64,000 nucleotides of DNA from Desemzia sp045528445 (GTDB taxonomy: Bacteria; Bacillota; Bacilli; Lactobacillales; Carnobacteriaceae): contig NZ_JBGQQU010000012.1 of assembly GCF_045528445.1 (NCBI RefSeq), positions 1 through 64,000 of the forward strand, given 5' to 3'. Below, in pieces: positions 54,262-63,681 of the stretch (within the stretch, counting starts at the first letter, position 1; each line of letters opens with the position of its first letter). The position numbers and the translations under genes were made by a program. The notes below the pieces were generated by a model. That model was not told the origin of the DNA. It saw nothing but the letters and a program-made list of their open reading frames with translations, and searched no databases.

Positions 54262-55449
54262 TTATTCACTGTTGTCTTCTTCTGTACTCTCTTCTGTACT
54301 TTGATCAGAAGATGCTGAACTTTCTGAGCTGCCGGAGCTTTCCGTAGTTTCACTGCTTTCAGACTCTGCACTGCTCTCGGCACTGTTTTCAGATTCAGCA
54401 CTACTTTCGGATGTAGAACCTGAAGTCTCATTCGTTGGCGGATCTGGTTCATCAATCGGATCAGAATTCCCTGCTTCTTCATCAACAGTTACCGTAACAT
54501 CTACTTCTATCGTCTCCGGCAACACTGATGTCGCATTATTCGGTATAGGTACTGCGATTTCTACAGTAGACGTCTCAGTTATGCCTGTAATATCCACGGG
54601 TACTTCCAGATCTGTTAAGGCCTCCAAAACACTGTCTTCCGCCACAAGGTTTGCTATCGTTTCCGTGCCTTCAGCAAATTCCAGCTCATACGTATAACCT
54701 TCTACGGGCGTACCGGTTTGGATTAGTGACATAGGCAAGTCCTTATTATTTGAAGAGACTGGAATCGTTACATTGACTTCACTAGGTGTCACTTCAACAT
54801 CTAGTTGATTTCCCTCAGCATCTGTCACAATAACCGGCAGTGTTTCACTGATGTCGGAATTGATGTTTTCTTCCTCTGAAAGTCTGACTTGGACATTTGC
54901 GATCTGTTCTAATGTAGAAGCTGCTCCTTCAACAAGAACTGTCTCTGTATCCACAATTGGAGTCCCAGCTTCATATCCTCTTGCTAAAGATTCCTCATCA
55001 AATAAAACAGATACATCATAGTTATCGCTGGCACGTTCTTCGATATTGATCGTCACCTCTGAAGGATAAAGCGTGTATTCCAGTTCATCAGATAAGCCAG
55101 ATGGTATCAACTCTATCGTGAAAGTTCCCTCACCTAATTCATTTAAATCGGGTGTTACAATATCAAAACTTTCAGTAGTCAATGTGTTTAATAAGATCGC
55201 AGTAGATCCTTCTAACAAAATAGACACTGATTCAGGTACACCTGTTACAAAATACTTTTCTTGATCAATATTCACAATAACAGGCAAATCGGTGATCATT
55301 TCAGAACTATTTACCGTAGCTCCTCCTGATCGATTGTTTGTACTAAACTGTCTGTTGTTTTCATTATTTACATACGCAAACAATAATATCGCAAATGCTA
55401 GTGCTACAATCCGTAGGAACCAAGGAGAATTCGTTACTTTTTCAATCAT
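54262..55449 (-). CDS. cdaR: YbbR-domain regulator of diadenylate cyclase
   Basis: A 395-residue protein with one N-terminal membrane helix (about 11-27) and several extracytoplasmic YbbR domains to about residue 330. It modulates CdaA activity at the membrane. It ends in about 60 residues almost entirely of Ser, Glu, Asp and Thr, a low-complexity tail not part of the YbbR fold. The ATG overlaps the cdaA stop by 4 bp. Confidence 0.93.
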   Translation of the reverse strand: MIEKVTNSPWFLRIVALAFAILLFAYVNNENNRQFSTNNRSGGATVNSSEMITDLPVIVNIDQEKYFVTGVPESVSILLEGSTAILLNTLTTESFDIVTPDLNELGEGTFTIELIPSGLSDELEYTLYPSEVTINIEERASDNYDVSVLFDEESLARGYEAGTPIVDTETVLVEGAASTLEQIANVQVRLSEEENINSDISETLPVIVTDAEGNQLDVEVTPSEVNVTIPVSSNNKDLPMSLIQTGTPVEGYTYELEFAEGTETIANLVAEDSVLEALTDLEVPVDITGITETSTVEIAVPIPNNATSVLPETIEVDVTVTVDEEAGNSDPIDEPDPPTNETSGSTSESSAESENSAESSAESESSETTESSGSSESSASSDQSTEESTEEDNSE

Positions 55450-56288
55450 TTTTTAGAAGCCCCCTTTTTAAAACTATTAAAGAAAGTTTGAATAGGGTTG
55501 CTTGTTTGTTCTTCATCATTCGTTACTAAGGCTTTTGTTAAGAATACCTCAAAATCTTCTTTTGATAAGTCACGGTACAGGTTGCCGTTTTGTGTAATAC
55601 TTACCCCACCTGTTTCTTCTGAAACGATGACAGTCAAGGCATCAGATACTTCACTCAATCCAATGGCCGCTCTATGACGAGTACCCAATTCTTTAGAGAT
55701 CAAGGAACTTTCTGATAGCGGCAAATAGCTGGCTGCTGAAGCAATCTCAAAATCTTGAATAATAACTGCTCCGTCATGCAACGGGGTATTTGGAATAAAG
55801 ATATTGATTAGTAGCTCTCCGGAAATATCAGCGCTTAAAGGAATACCCGTGTTGATATATTCTTCTAACCCTGTTTCCATTTCAATCGCCATCAACGCAC
55901 CGATACGACGTTTACTCATGTACTGAACAGACTTTAGTATACTTGATACAAGTTCTTCGCTAGGGTCTTTTTTCTTTTTCCTACGATTGAATAAAGAACC
56001 TCTTCCTAGATGCTCTAAACCTCTGCGCATTTCAGGCTGGAAAATAATGATCAAAGCCAATACAGCCCACTGAATCACTAAATCCACAATCCATTCTACC
56101 GTTTGCAGTTGGAAGAAATAACTTCCCACTTTTATAAGTACAATAATGGAAATTCCTTTTAATAATTGAACAGCTCTTGTTCCTCTTACTACAATAATGA
56201 GCTGATAAATGAAAAATGCTACAATCAGAATATCTATCAAATTGATAAACGAGCGCCATGTAAAAAGTAGTGACCAATCTATTGACAT
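55446..56288 (-). CDS. cdaA: Diadenylate cyclase CdaA
   Basis: The 280-residue enzyme makes cyclic di-AMP, which controls potassium and osmolyte balance. Three N-terminal membrane helices (about 12-85) precede the DisA_N catalytic domain with Asp172-Gly-Ala (DGA) and Arg204-His-Arg (RHR). First gene of the operon; an extended -10 (TGATATAAT) lies upstream at 56337-56329. Confidence 0.97.
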   Translation of the reverse strand: MSIDWSLLFTWRSFINLIDILIVAFFIYQLIIVVRGTRAVQLLKGISIIVLIKVGSYFFQLQTVEWIVDLVIQWAVLALIIIFQPEMRRGLEHLGRGSLFNRRKKKKDPSEELVSSILKSVQYMSKRRIGALMAIEMETGLEEYINTGIPLSADISGELLINIFIPNTPLHDGAVIIQDFEIASAASYLPLSESSLISKELGTRHRAAIGLSEVSDALTVIVSEETGGVSITQNGNLYRDLSKEDFEVFLTKALVTNDEEQTSNPIQTFFNSFKKGASKK

Positions 56289-56328
56289 GTGGACACCTCC
56301 AAAATGGTAAAATTGTCACTCAGTCCAT

Positions 56329-56337
56329 ATTATATCA
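56329..56337 (-). promoter_or_regulatory. cdaA operon extended -10
   Basis: TGATATAAT on the minus strand, about 40 bp before the cdaA start codon; no clear -35. Confidence 0.55.
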
Positions 56338-56344
56338 CAGATTA

Positions 56345-56680
56345 GTTTGAATGACGCTATTTCATTGCACAGCCTGAGATCTTTTTCTCATTCATCTTTA
56401 CTCCAGCAAAGGAGGACTTATAGCGGATACAACAATAATAAAATGATCCGACAGCCTTTTCGTACCCAAATAAATCATTCTTCTATTAAACTGTCACGAA
56501 AAAGAAATTTGCATCCCTTATTATCCAAAACTTTATCCATAAAGGCACACAAAAATATTTTACTTTGTCTTTTGAAATAAAAGATTCAGAAAACGTTGCG
56601 CTAATAGCCAAACGGTTCTTATTCCCGCACTTTCAAATTAGCTGCTCACTTCGAAAAAAATTATTTTACCAATACGCAAA
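56345..56680. other. Non-coding gap between cdaA promoter and the tRNA cluster
   Basis: About 335 bp without a supported gene. Short open frames lack ribosome sites. No strong hairpin or repeat was seen apart from the tRNA terminator at its right end. Confidence 0.4.
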
Positions 56681-56681
56681 A

Positions 56682-56717
56682 AAACTATCGATCAGCAGAT
56701 TCTCTGATCGATAGTTT
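56682..56717 (-). terminator. Terminator of the tRNA-5S cluster
   Basis: AAACTATCGATCAG and CTGATCGATAGTTT pair perfectly (14 bp); TTTTTGCG follows on the minus strand. Confidence 0.92.
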
Positions 56718-56730
56718 CATCTTATTATAA

Positions 56731-56803
56731 TGAGTCATGCAGGATTCGAACCTGCGACCCTCTGATTAAAAGTCAGATGCTCTACCAACTGAGCTAATGA
56801 CTC
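56731..56803 (-). tRNA. tRNA-Lys (anticodon TTT)
   Basis: 73 nt with acceptor GAGTCAT/ATGACTC, D arm AGCTCAGTTGGTAGAGC, anticodon loop CTTTTAA, T arm GGTTCGAATCC and discriminator A. CCA is not encoded. Last gene of the cluster. Confidence 0.97.
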
Positions 56804-56816
56804 ATAAATTAAACTA

Positions 56817-56933
56817 GCATGGCTTCGTCCTAATCTCACAAAGGGAAACCCTTCACTACCTTTGGCGCTAAGAAGCTTAACTGCTGTGTTCGGCATGGGA
56901 ACAGGTGTGTCCTTCTTGCCATCAAAACCACAC
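56817..56933 (-). rRNA. rrf: 5S ribosomal RNA, isolated from 16S and 23S
   Basis: A 117-nt match to 5S rRNA, with the conserved CACACCTGTTCCCATGCCG and GAACACAGCAGTTAAGC segments. Helix I pairs GTGTGGTTT with AAGCCATGC over 9 bp, using three or four G-U pairs. It lies between tRNA-Gln and tRNA-Lys; no 23S sequence precedes it. The weak helix I suggests a diverged copy. Confidence 0.95.
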
Positions 56934-56949
56934 ATAGTTTTATTTACAA

Positions 56950-57021
56950 CTGGGCTAGCTGGATTCGAACCAACGCATGAGGGAGTCAAAGTCCCTTGCC
57001 TTACCGCTTGGCTACAGCCCA
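56950..57021 (-). tRNA. tRNA-Gln (anticodon TTG)
   Basis: 72 nt: acceptor TGGGCTG/TAGCCCA, anticodon loop CTTTGAC, T arm GGTTCGAATCC and discriminator G, as expected for tRNA-Gln. Without encoded CCA. Confidence 0.97.
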
Positions 57022-57028
57022 TAAATGA

Positions 57029-57109
57029 TGGAGGGGGGCAGATTCGAACTGCCGAACCCGAAGGAGCGGATTTACAGTCCGCCGCGTTTAGCCACTTCGC
57101 TACCCCTCC
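57029..57109 (-). tRNA. tRNA-Tyr (anticodon GTA)
   Basis: 81 nt with a long variable arm, anticodon loop CTGTAAA, acceptor GGAGGGG/CCCCTCC and discriminator A. First gene of the cluster. Confidence 0.97.
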
Positions 57110-57142
57110 ATGAATTAAGTGCTGAATTTCAGCAACAAGAAT

Positions 57143-57172
57143 ATAATACAATAAAATTATCACCTGTGTCAA
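57143..57172 (-). promoter_or_regulatory. Promoter of the tRNA-5S cluster
   Basis: On the minus strand TTGACA (57172-57167), 18-nt spacer, TATTAT (57148-57143), about 35 bp before tRNA-Tyr. Confidence 0.75.
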
Positions 57173-57302
57173 TAAAAAAATTATATTCCAGATTATTTAT
57201 ACATTATTTGGATAAATAATCTACTATTCTCTCGATATACAACCTATTCAATTAAAATAGCTAGACAATCAAACCGTATAGTAAAGTGTTGTCATTCTCC
57301 AA

Positions 57303-57344
57303 AAAAGATCCACTAAGCTTAGTAACAGCTTCTGCGGATCTTTC
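57303..57344 (-). terminator. Terminator of the opp operon
   Basis: AAAGATCC and GGATCTTT pair around an inner region with AGCT repeats, 16 bp after the M20 gene stop. Confidence 0.7.
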
Positions 57345-57359
57345 CAAGTCGTTATTCTC

Positions 57360-58586
57360 TCAATCAGCAGGATTGTTCACCAAATAATCCTCAGCAATGG
57401 CTAAAAATGCTTTCCCCGCTCGAAGCATCGCGACTTCATCAATATTGAATCGCTTGTGGTGATGTGGATAAGTGGCTTCTATGTCAGGATTACCGCCTCC
57501 AACATTAAAAAAGGTTCCTGGTCTGACTTTTGAAAAGTAGCCGAAGTCCTCTCCTCCCATGGAAGGCTCACGCTCGACCACTTCACTATCACCAAATTTT
57601 GCTTTCATAGTGTTCACGAATCTTGCTGTCTCTTTAGGATGATTGTAAACAGCATCATACCCTCTTGTATACGTCAGTTCACTAGTTCCATGGTACATTT
57701 CCGCAATATTTTTGGCCATCAGCTCCATTTCCTGTTGAATGGTATCTCTTGCTTCATCATGATAAGTACGAACAGTTCCTCTAATCATGGCAGAATCAGC
57801 AATAATGTTATTGGCTTCTCCTCCCGCAAGTACAGTAGACACTGTTACAACTGCTGGATGAAGCGGATTGATGGCTCGACTCACAAGTGTTTGTAGAGCT
57901 TCAATAATTTTCACAGCAATGATGACAGAGTCTACGGTATCTTGAGGGTGAGCCCCATGACCTCCTTTTCCCTGAACGTGAATATTAAAGAAGTCGGCAG
58001 CTGCCATAGCGTAGCCATTCATGTAGCCCACTTTTCCAGCAGCAAGCAAAGATTGTACATGTTGCCCAAAGACATAATCTACTCCTTCCAAAGCACCAGC
58101 CTCTACCATGCTCTTCGCCCCGCCTGGTAGAACTTCTTCCGCATTTTGATGGATCAACACGACATTTCCATTTAATTCTTCCGTGTGATTGGCTAATACT
58201 TTTGCTACACTCAATAACGTTGCCGTATGCGAATCATGCCCGCAAGCATGCATGACTCCTGGATTTTTTGATTTGTAATCGACCGTATTTTCTTCTTGAA
58301 TGCGCAACGCATCGAAATCAGCTCGAAAAGCAATCGTCGGTCCTGGATTTTCTCCTTCAATTTTAGCTACGATCCCATACCCGTTACCCACACCTTCTTT
58401 AATATCCGTAATTCCAAAAGATTTTAATTGTTCAACAATATAAGCAGCTGTTTCTTTTTCTTCAAAAGACGGTTCCGGGTATTGGTGTAAATGACGTCTC
58501 ATAACTACTGTTTCAGGATAATTTCCTTCTAGTTCTTGCGCCCAAATATCGTAGCTTGTTTTTGTTGTATTGATTGAGGATTCCAT
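57360..58586 (-). CDS. M20 family amidohydrolase/aminoacylase
   Basis: A 408-residue zinc amidohydrolase of the HipO/AbgB branch: MRRHLHQYPEPSFEE, the metal motif MHACGHDSHTA and catalytic QNAEEVLPGG and GGEDFGYF. It likely removes acyl or amino-acid groups from peptides brought in by the adjacent transporter. It is the last gene of the operon, 28 bp after oppF. Confidence 0.9.
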   Translation of the reverse strand: MESSINTTKTSYDIWAQELEGNYPETVVMRRHLHQYPEPSFEEKETAAYIVEQLKSFGITDIKEGVGNGYGIVAKIEGENPGPTIAFRADFDALRIQEENTVDYKSKNPGVMHACGHDSHTATLLSVAKVLANHTEELNGNVVLIHQNAEEVLPGGAKSMVEAGALEGVDYVFGQHVQSLLAAGKVGYMNGYAMAAADFFNIHVQGKGGHGAHPQDTVDSVIIAVKIIEALQTLVSRAINPLHPAVVTVSTVLAGGEANNIIADSAMIRGTVRTYHDEARDTIQQEMELMAKNIAEMYHGTSELTYTRGYDAVYNHPKETARFVNTMKAKFGDSEVVEREPSMGGEDFGYFSKVRPGTFFNVGGGNPDIEATYPHHHKRFNIDEVAMLRAGKAFLAIAEDYLVNNPAD

Positions 58587-58614
58587 AATATTCCTTCTTT
58601 CTATTCTTAATGGA

Positions 58615-59577
58615 TTAAATGACTAATTCTTTCTGTGCAGCTTTTTTATATTTTTCTTTTAAGAAAGGGACTTCGTTTCTTTTGCAATAAACAAAATGTT
58701 CGGACGCAATTTCATGTAAAGCCGCATCTGTATCATCCTCATATTGATGAAATGACTCCTGGTAGGCTGTTCTGATACGACTGCGCTCTTGGATTGGGTC
58801 TGGTATTGGAACAGCTGACAAAAGAGATTCAGTATAAGGATGCAACGGAAAACGATACAACTCATCTGCAGGAGCTACCTCTAACAAACGCCCTCCATTC
58901 ATCACTCCGATCCGGTCACTAATATACTTCACCATAGACAAATCATGTGCAATAAATAAGTACGTTAACTTTTTTTCGTGTTTCAGTGTTTTCAATAAAT
59001 TAACGATCTGTGCTTGGATCGATACATCTAAAGCAGAAATAGCTTCATCTGCAATAATGAAAGAAGGATCAACAGCTAATGCACGCGCAATACCGATCCG
59101 TTGACATTGCCCTCCTGAAAACTCCCTCGGGTAGCGTGTAGCGTACTCCGAACTCAATCCAACCAATTCCAACAGTTCATAGACTTTTGCTCTTTTTTCT
59201 TCTTCACTTTTAACTAACCCGTGCACTTTCAATCCACTACCGACAATTTCCATAACGGTTTTCCGAGGGTTTAAAGAAGCATACGGATCTTGGAAAATCA
59301 TCTGCACATTTTTTCGGAAACGTTGTAACTCTTCTTTCTTTTTCAATGGTCCAACAGCTTGTCCATCAAATTGAATCTCTCCGGATGTAGCTTCTTGCAG
59401 CTTAGAGATCAGCTTTCCAGTTGTTGATTTGCCGGATCCTGATTCACCTACCAAACCAAAAGTTTCTCCTTCATAAATATAGAATGACAAATCATTGACT
59501 GCTCGAACCTCAGAGGATTTCCCTTCGTTAAAAAACAGGTTCAAATGCTGAATATCAAGTATTTTTTTTGATTTCAT
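58615..59577 (-). CDS. oppF: Oligopeptide ABC transporter ATPase OppF-type
   Basis: The 320-residue ATPase has Walker A GESGSGKST, signature FSGGQCQR, Walker B FIIADEAISALDV and the OppF C-terminal oligopeptide-transport segment. The ATG at 59577 has AAGGAGGG upstream and overlaps the oppD stop (ATGA); a frame extension to 59625 inside oppD is ignored. Confidence 0.92.
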   Translation of the reverse strand: MKSKKILDIQHLNLFFNEGKSSEVRAVNDLSFYIYEGETFGLVGESGSGKSTTGKLISKLQEATSGEIQFDGQAVGPLKKKEELQRFRKNVQMIFQDPYASLNPRKTVMEIVGSGLKVHGLVKSEEEKRAKVYELLELVGLSSEYATRYPREFSGGQCQRIGIARALAVDPSFIIADEAISALDVSIQAQIVNLLKTLKHEKKLTYLFIAHDLSMVKYISDRIGVMNGGRLLEVAPADELYRFPLHPYTESLLSAVPIPDPIQERSRIRTAYQESFHQYEDDTDAALHEIASEHFVYCKRNEVPFLKEKYKKAAQKELVI

Positions 59578-60629
59578 CCGTGTGCCCTCCTTACATAGTT
59601 GTTGTTGAAGACAGAGCGGCGCCAACTGATTTCAGCTGGTGGAGATACCTCTGGAGCTTCAGGATGCAACAGCCACGTTGCTGCATAATGAGTCTTTGAT
59701 ACGGCAAAAACATCCGGCTCCTGACGAAAATCGATTTCCAAAGCATAAGCGTTCCTTGGAGCAAACGCATCTCCCATCGGTGGATGAAGCATATTGGGTG
59801 GAGTGCCGGGAATTGAATACAGTTCATTATTGACGCTGCCTAAAGTGGGCATTGAAGCCAATAGTCCCCATGTATAAGGATGTTGAGGATTGTAGAAAAT
59901 TTCGTCTACTTGTCCCCACTCTACTATTTTTCCGGCATACATGACGGCTACCCGGTCTGCCATATTCGCTACCACACCTAAATCGTGTGTAATAAAGATA
60001 ATGGAGGTGTTGATTTTATCTTTTAATTCATTCATCAATTCTAGAATTTGAGACTGAATAGTAACATCCAATGCAGTCGTCGGCTCATCCGCTATCAAAA
60101 TCTTTGGTTTGCAAGCCAACGCAATGGCAATCATCACCCGTTGCCTCATTCCACCTGAGAATTGATGAGGGTAATGGTACACACGCTTGTTAGCATCTTT
60201 TATTCCTACCATCTTCAACAGCTCTTTTGCTTGCTCAAAAGCATCTCTGGGACTACTGTCCTGGTGTTGGACAATGGACTCTGCAATCTGTTTCCCAACT
60301 GACATCGTAGGATTCAGTGAAGTCATTGGATCTTGAAAAATGGTTGCAATTTCTTTTCCCCGAACCTGCTGCATCTCTGCCTCACTTAACTTCAGCAAGT
60401 CTTGCCCTTGATACAGAATCTCACCGCTTTTGATCATCGTTGTTTTTTTTCCCAACAACCCTAGAATAGCCTGAGTAGAAACGGATTTCCCCGATCCGGA
60501 TTCTCCAACGATTGCTAATGTTTCTCCATCGTATAAATCGAAATTCACTCCTCTGACAGCGTGCATCTCTCCAGCAGCTGTCTGGAAAGAGATTTCCAAA
60601 TTTCTTACTTCCAATAATTTCTTTCGCAT
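59574..60629 (-). CDS. oppD: Oligopeptide ABC transporter ATPase OppD-type
   Basis: A 351-residue ATPase with GESGSGKSV, FSGGMRQR and ILIADEPTTALDV, plus the C-terminal OppC/DppC contact region (LHPPMGDAFAPRNAYA). The usual Cys-rich CxxR..C segment is present only in altered form. It partners OppF in driving peptide uptake. Confidence 0.92.
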   Translation of the reverse strand: MRKKLLEVRNLEISFQTAAGEMHAVRGVNFDLYDGETLAIVGESGSGKSVSTQAILGLLGKKTTMIKSGEILYQGQDLLKLSEAEMQQVRGKEIATIFQDPMTSLNPTMSVGKQIAESIVQHQDSSPRDAFEQAKELLKMVGIKDANKRVYHYPHQFSGGMRQRVMIAIALACKPKILIADEPTTALDVTIQSQILELMNELKDKINTSIIFITHDLGVVANMADRVAVMYAGKIVEWGQVDEIFYNPQHPYTWGLLASMPTLGSVNNELYSIPGTPPNMLHPPMGDAFAPRNAYALEIDFRQEPDVFAVSKTHYAATWLLHPEAPEVSPPAEISWRRSVFNNNYVRRAHG

Positions 60630-60653
60630 CGCTCCACCTCTTTTCTCAAATTT

Positions 60654-62036
60654 TTACGCGGCACCGAATTCTTTCATCAATTCCACCATATGCGCAATAT
60701 TCTGATAAAAATCATTCAAACGGATGTTTTCATTTGGCGCATGCGCCCCTGAATTTGCCCAACCTGCTCCAACTCCCGCCACCGGCAGATGCAAATATTT
60801 TTCGAACAACTCACTGGGACCTGTACCTGCCATGCTAGGCGAGACTAAGACCGGATTGTCCGCTCCATAGATTTTCTCTGCTGTTGAAACGACCGTTGCA
60901 ATAAAAGGGTCATCAATTGATGTGCGTTGTGCTCCTTCAGCTGCAATCATCGTTACAGAAATATCTTGATAACCGTGAGTTTCTAAATGATGACATATGC
61001 AATTATAAATGTGTTCTGGTTCTTGACCAGGTACTAAACGACAATCCAATTTGGCTTTGGCCGTTTTAGGGAGAACGGTTTTGATGCCATGACCCGTATA
61101 CCCGCTGTTGAATCCACAAATAGTCATCGTAGGATAAAAAGCCAATGCTTCCGTTGGACTGATGTCAGTTCCTTCAGTGATGAATTTCCCTGTCACTCCA
61201 TACTGTTCTTTCACTTCAGCTGGATCAAAGGGTTGTGCTGCTGCAGCTTCTTTATCTTGTTTGGATAATGCCGGTATGCCATCATAAAATCCTTCTACTA
61301 CAATTTCATTGTGCTCATTTTTCATGGATTCCAACGCATGGACCAAACGCCAAGCAGGATTGTCAATAATTGCCGCCATAGAAGAATGGATATCAATGGC
61401 GGCGGTAGTCACTTCTAAATCAAAGTATGCGATACCTTTCATTCCTGCACTCACAACATAATTTTCGTATTTATCTTTTGAACCTGCTTCCCAAATGCAC
61501 GCATCTGCTTGAAAGAGCTCTGCGTATTTTTCTATATAAGGTCCCAAATGAGGGCTTCCAATCTCTTCTTCCCCTTCTAATAAAAATTTCACATTACAAG
61601 ATAAGTCACCTGTTTCGTGCAAGATCGATAAAGCATTTAGTCGTGCCATAAAATTGGCTTTATTGTCTGAAACTCCTCGTGCATAGAGTAGGCCATCTTT
61701 TACAGTAGGCTCGAAAGGTTCTGTGTACCATTCTTCTAAAGGTTCTGGTGGCTGCACATCGTAATGGTTGTAGAACAATAGCGTACGCTCACTATTCCCA
61801 TTGGGAGATGCGGGGAAAAATCCGTAAATCACTGGGTGTCCACCTAAATCATCAAATACCTGGACTTCCCCACCAGTTCGTTCAATCAATCCTTTTACAT
61901 ACGCAACAGTTTCAGGAATTTGTCGGTGTTGCGTGGAAACCGATTCGATGCGCAAGTAATCGTAAAATTCTGTTTCCCGTTGTGAAGCCATTTCTTTAGC
62001 TTTTTCGATCGTTCCTATTACTTGTGATTGTTTCAT
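60654..62036 (-). CDS. M20 family dipeptidase
   Basis: A 460-residue zinc dipeptidase of the CNDP/DUG1-like branch. The metal motif FYNHYDVQPPEPLEEW, catalytic EGEEEIGSPH and LARG-like YARGVSDNKA are present. Start ATG 62036 follows AAGGAG; an upstream extension overlapping oppA is ignored. Its place between oppA and oppD shows that peptides taken up are cleaved at once in the cytoplasm. Confidence 0.9.
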   Translation of the reverse strand: MKQSQVIGTIEKAKEMASQRETEFYDYLRIESVSTQHRQIPETVAYVKGLIERTGGEVQVFDDLGGHPVIYGFFPASPNGNSERTLLFYNHYDVQPPEPLEEWYTEPFEPTVKDGLLYARGVSDNKANFMARLNALSILHETGDLSCNVKFLLEGEEEIGSPHLGPYIEKYAELFQADACIWEAGSKDKYENYVVSAGMKGIAYFDLEVTTAAIDIHSSMAAIIDNPAWRLVHALESMKNEHNEIVVEGFYDGIPALSKQDKEAAAAQPFDPAEVKEQYGVTGKFITEGTDISPTEALAFYPTMTICGFNSGYTGHGIKTVLPKTAKAKLDCRLVPGQEPEHIYNCICHHLETHGYQDISVTMIAAEGAQRTSIDDPFIATVVSTAEKIYGADNPVLVSPSMAGTGPSELFEKYLHLPVAGVGAGWANSGAHAPNENIRLNDFYQNIAHMVELMKEFGAA

Positions 62037-62059
62037 TCTTATCTGCTCCTTTTGTCTGA

Positions 62060-63664
62060 TTAGTTTAGTGTCCAGTCTTGAATGTCGTACAGTGAACCGC
62101 CCCAATATTCTTTGATGCCGCCGGTTAACGACTCATTCTGGATCACAATGTCGCTTTGGGAATAAAGCGGCAGAATCGGTGCTTGTTCTTGTAAGACGAC
62201 TTGCAACTCATTGTAAATTTCTTTTCGTTTCGTGCTGTCGGTTTCAGAATTTCCTTGTTCCAATAGGTTGTCGATTTCTTCATTCTGGATAGATGGATGG
62301 TTAGAGCTGCCTGCTGAACCAAAATAAGTGGTCATGTCTGGATCAATGGGGACAGCAATTCCACCTAAATAAAGGTCATACTCTCCAGCTCTTGCTTTTT
62401 CAAGAGTAGTCGGGAAATCATAGGTAATTTGTTCCACAATAAATCCAACAGCTTCCAAATCTTGTTCGATCAAATTAGCTGACTGCTCGCGGACTTTATT
62501 TCCAGTTGGAACCATGATCTCAATTGGTTCGTTCATGTCATAATCGGATTGAGCAATGTACTCTTCTGCTTTGTCTGGATCATAGGCAATTGGGGCTAAA
62601 TCTTCATTCATATATGGACTTGCGGAAGTGTAAGGTCCATTTGTGACTTCTCCATTACCTTGCAGCAAATTATCGACAATCGTATCTCGATTCACGGCAT
62701 ATGACATCGCCAAACGAATATTCTGGTCAAATTTGTCGGTATTGAAATAGATAAATTGATTGGTCCAAGCTGGTTGTGTAGTAACTGCCAGTCCTTCAAC
62801 ATTTTCTACTGTCTCAATGTCTGAAATAGAGACCTCTCCAATTCCACCACTTGAATTCATCGTTACACCACCTGTTTGCAGCTCAGTGGTCAAGTTCGTT
62901 CCGGTCATCACGCGAATGAAGATAGACGGGATATTTGGAGTACCACGGTAATACGTGTCATTAGCAGCTAGTTCAAGATAAGAATCTTGGACATATTCCT
63001 TAAATTGATACGGACCACTAGTGACTGTTGGGGAAGCAAAAGCTTCAGAGCCTTCCAATTCATTGACGGGAATACTTTCCAAGACATGTTTTGGCTGCAC
63101 GAAAATGTTCGTTCCGATCATTTCTTTGACATAATTTGGATCCATAGGAGATTTTGTTTTAAAGGTCACCGTCTGGTCATCTACAACAACCAGATTTGGG
63201 ATCTCATGGCCATTTTCTAATTTACCCGAACTATCCACTCCTTCTAATGAAGACAAGTACAATCCTGTCGTTTGGACTTCTGGATTGGCAAACAAATTAA
63301 AGGTAAAGACCACATCATCTGCTGTAATCGGTGTACCGTCTGTCCATGCAGCCTCTGGATTCAGTTTGATCGTATAGGTTTGATTGTCTGTAGTTTCGAA
63401 TGATTCTGCTAATTTAGGTTCAAATTCTAACGGATTTGTCATTTCCAATAAGGTATCAAAGTAGAATCGCTGCACCCATCTGGTGGATACACTGCTCGCA
63501 TTGATCGGGCTAAGATTTCCCATCCCATTTGTTACCCCGATATACAACGCCTCTTTGTCTGTTTCTGAATTAGCAGAGCTTGTTTCTTCTGCAGTAGTGT
63601 TGCCACAGGCAGCCAGTATCAATATGACTGCAGCTGCTATAAAACTAACTATTTTTCGATTCAT
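62060..63664 (-). CDS. Peptide ABC transporter substrate-binding lipoprotein
   Basis: The 534-residue family 5 binding protein has a signal MNRKIVSFIAAAVILIL and lipobox AAC, then YIGVTNGMGNLSPINASS and FTFNLFANPEVQ motifs of Opp/App/Dpp proteins. The ATG at 63664 follows GGGGGAAA and is the first to give a clean signal peptide. It binds peptides outside the membrane for the permeases encoded upstream. It follows the permease gene by about 17 bp. Confidence 0.92.
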   Translation of the reverse strand: MNRKIVSFIAAAVILILAACGNTTAEETSSANSETDKEALYIGVTNGMGNLSPINASSVSTRWVQRFYFDTLLEMTNPLEFEPKLAESFETTDNQTYTIKLNPEAAWTDGTPITADDVVFTFNLFANPEVQTTGLYLSSLEGVDSSGKLENGHEIPNLVVVDDQTVTFKTKSPMDPNYVKEMIGTNIFVQPKHVLESIPVNELEGSEAFASPTVTSGPYQFKEYVQDSYLELAANDTYYRGTPNIPSIFIRVMTGTNLTTELQTGGVTMNSSGGIGEVSISDIETVENVEGLAVTTQPAWTNQFIYFNTDKFDQNIRLAMSYAVNRDTIVDNLLQGNGEVTNGPYTSASPYMNEDLAPIAYDPDKAEEYIAQSDYDMNEPIEIMVPTGNKVREQSANLIEQDLEAVGFIVEQITYDFPTTLEKARAGEYDLYLGGIAVPIDPDMTTYFGSAGSSNHPSIQNEEIDNLLEQGNSETDSTKRKEIYNELQVVLQEQAPILPLYSQSDIVIQNESLTGGIKEYWGGSLYDIQDWTLN

Positions 63665-63681
63665 ACTTGTTTCCCCCATTT

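Noticed and set aside
54246..54485. A 79-residue Lys/Gln-rich frame at the end of cdaR
   Set aside because: It is an alternative frame of the Ser/Glu repeats in cdaR with no start signal.
56347..56580. A 77-residue + strand gene upstream of cdaA
   Set aside because: No ribosome site, it begins at the cdaA promoter region, and its composition is unlike a protein.
56735..57172. A 145-residue minus-strand protein
   Set aside because: It runs through tRNA-Lys, 5S, tRNA-Gln and tRNA-Tyr and is an accident of RNA gene sequence.
57110..57300. Remnant of 23S rRNA upstream of the tRNA cluster
   Set aside because: The sequence is AT-rich promoter DNA with no 23S-like segment.
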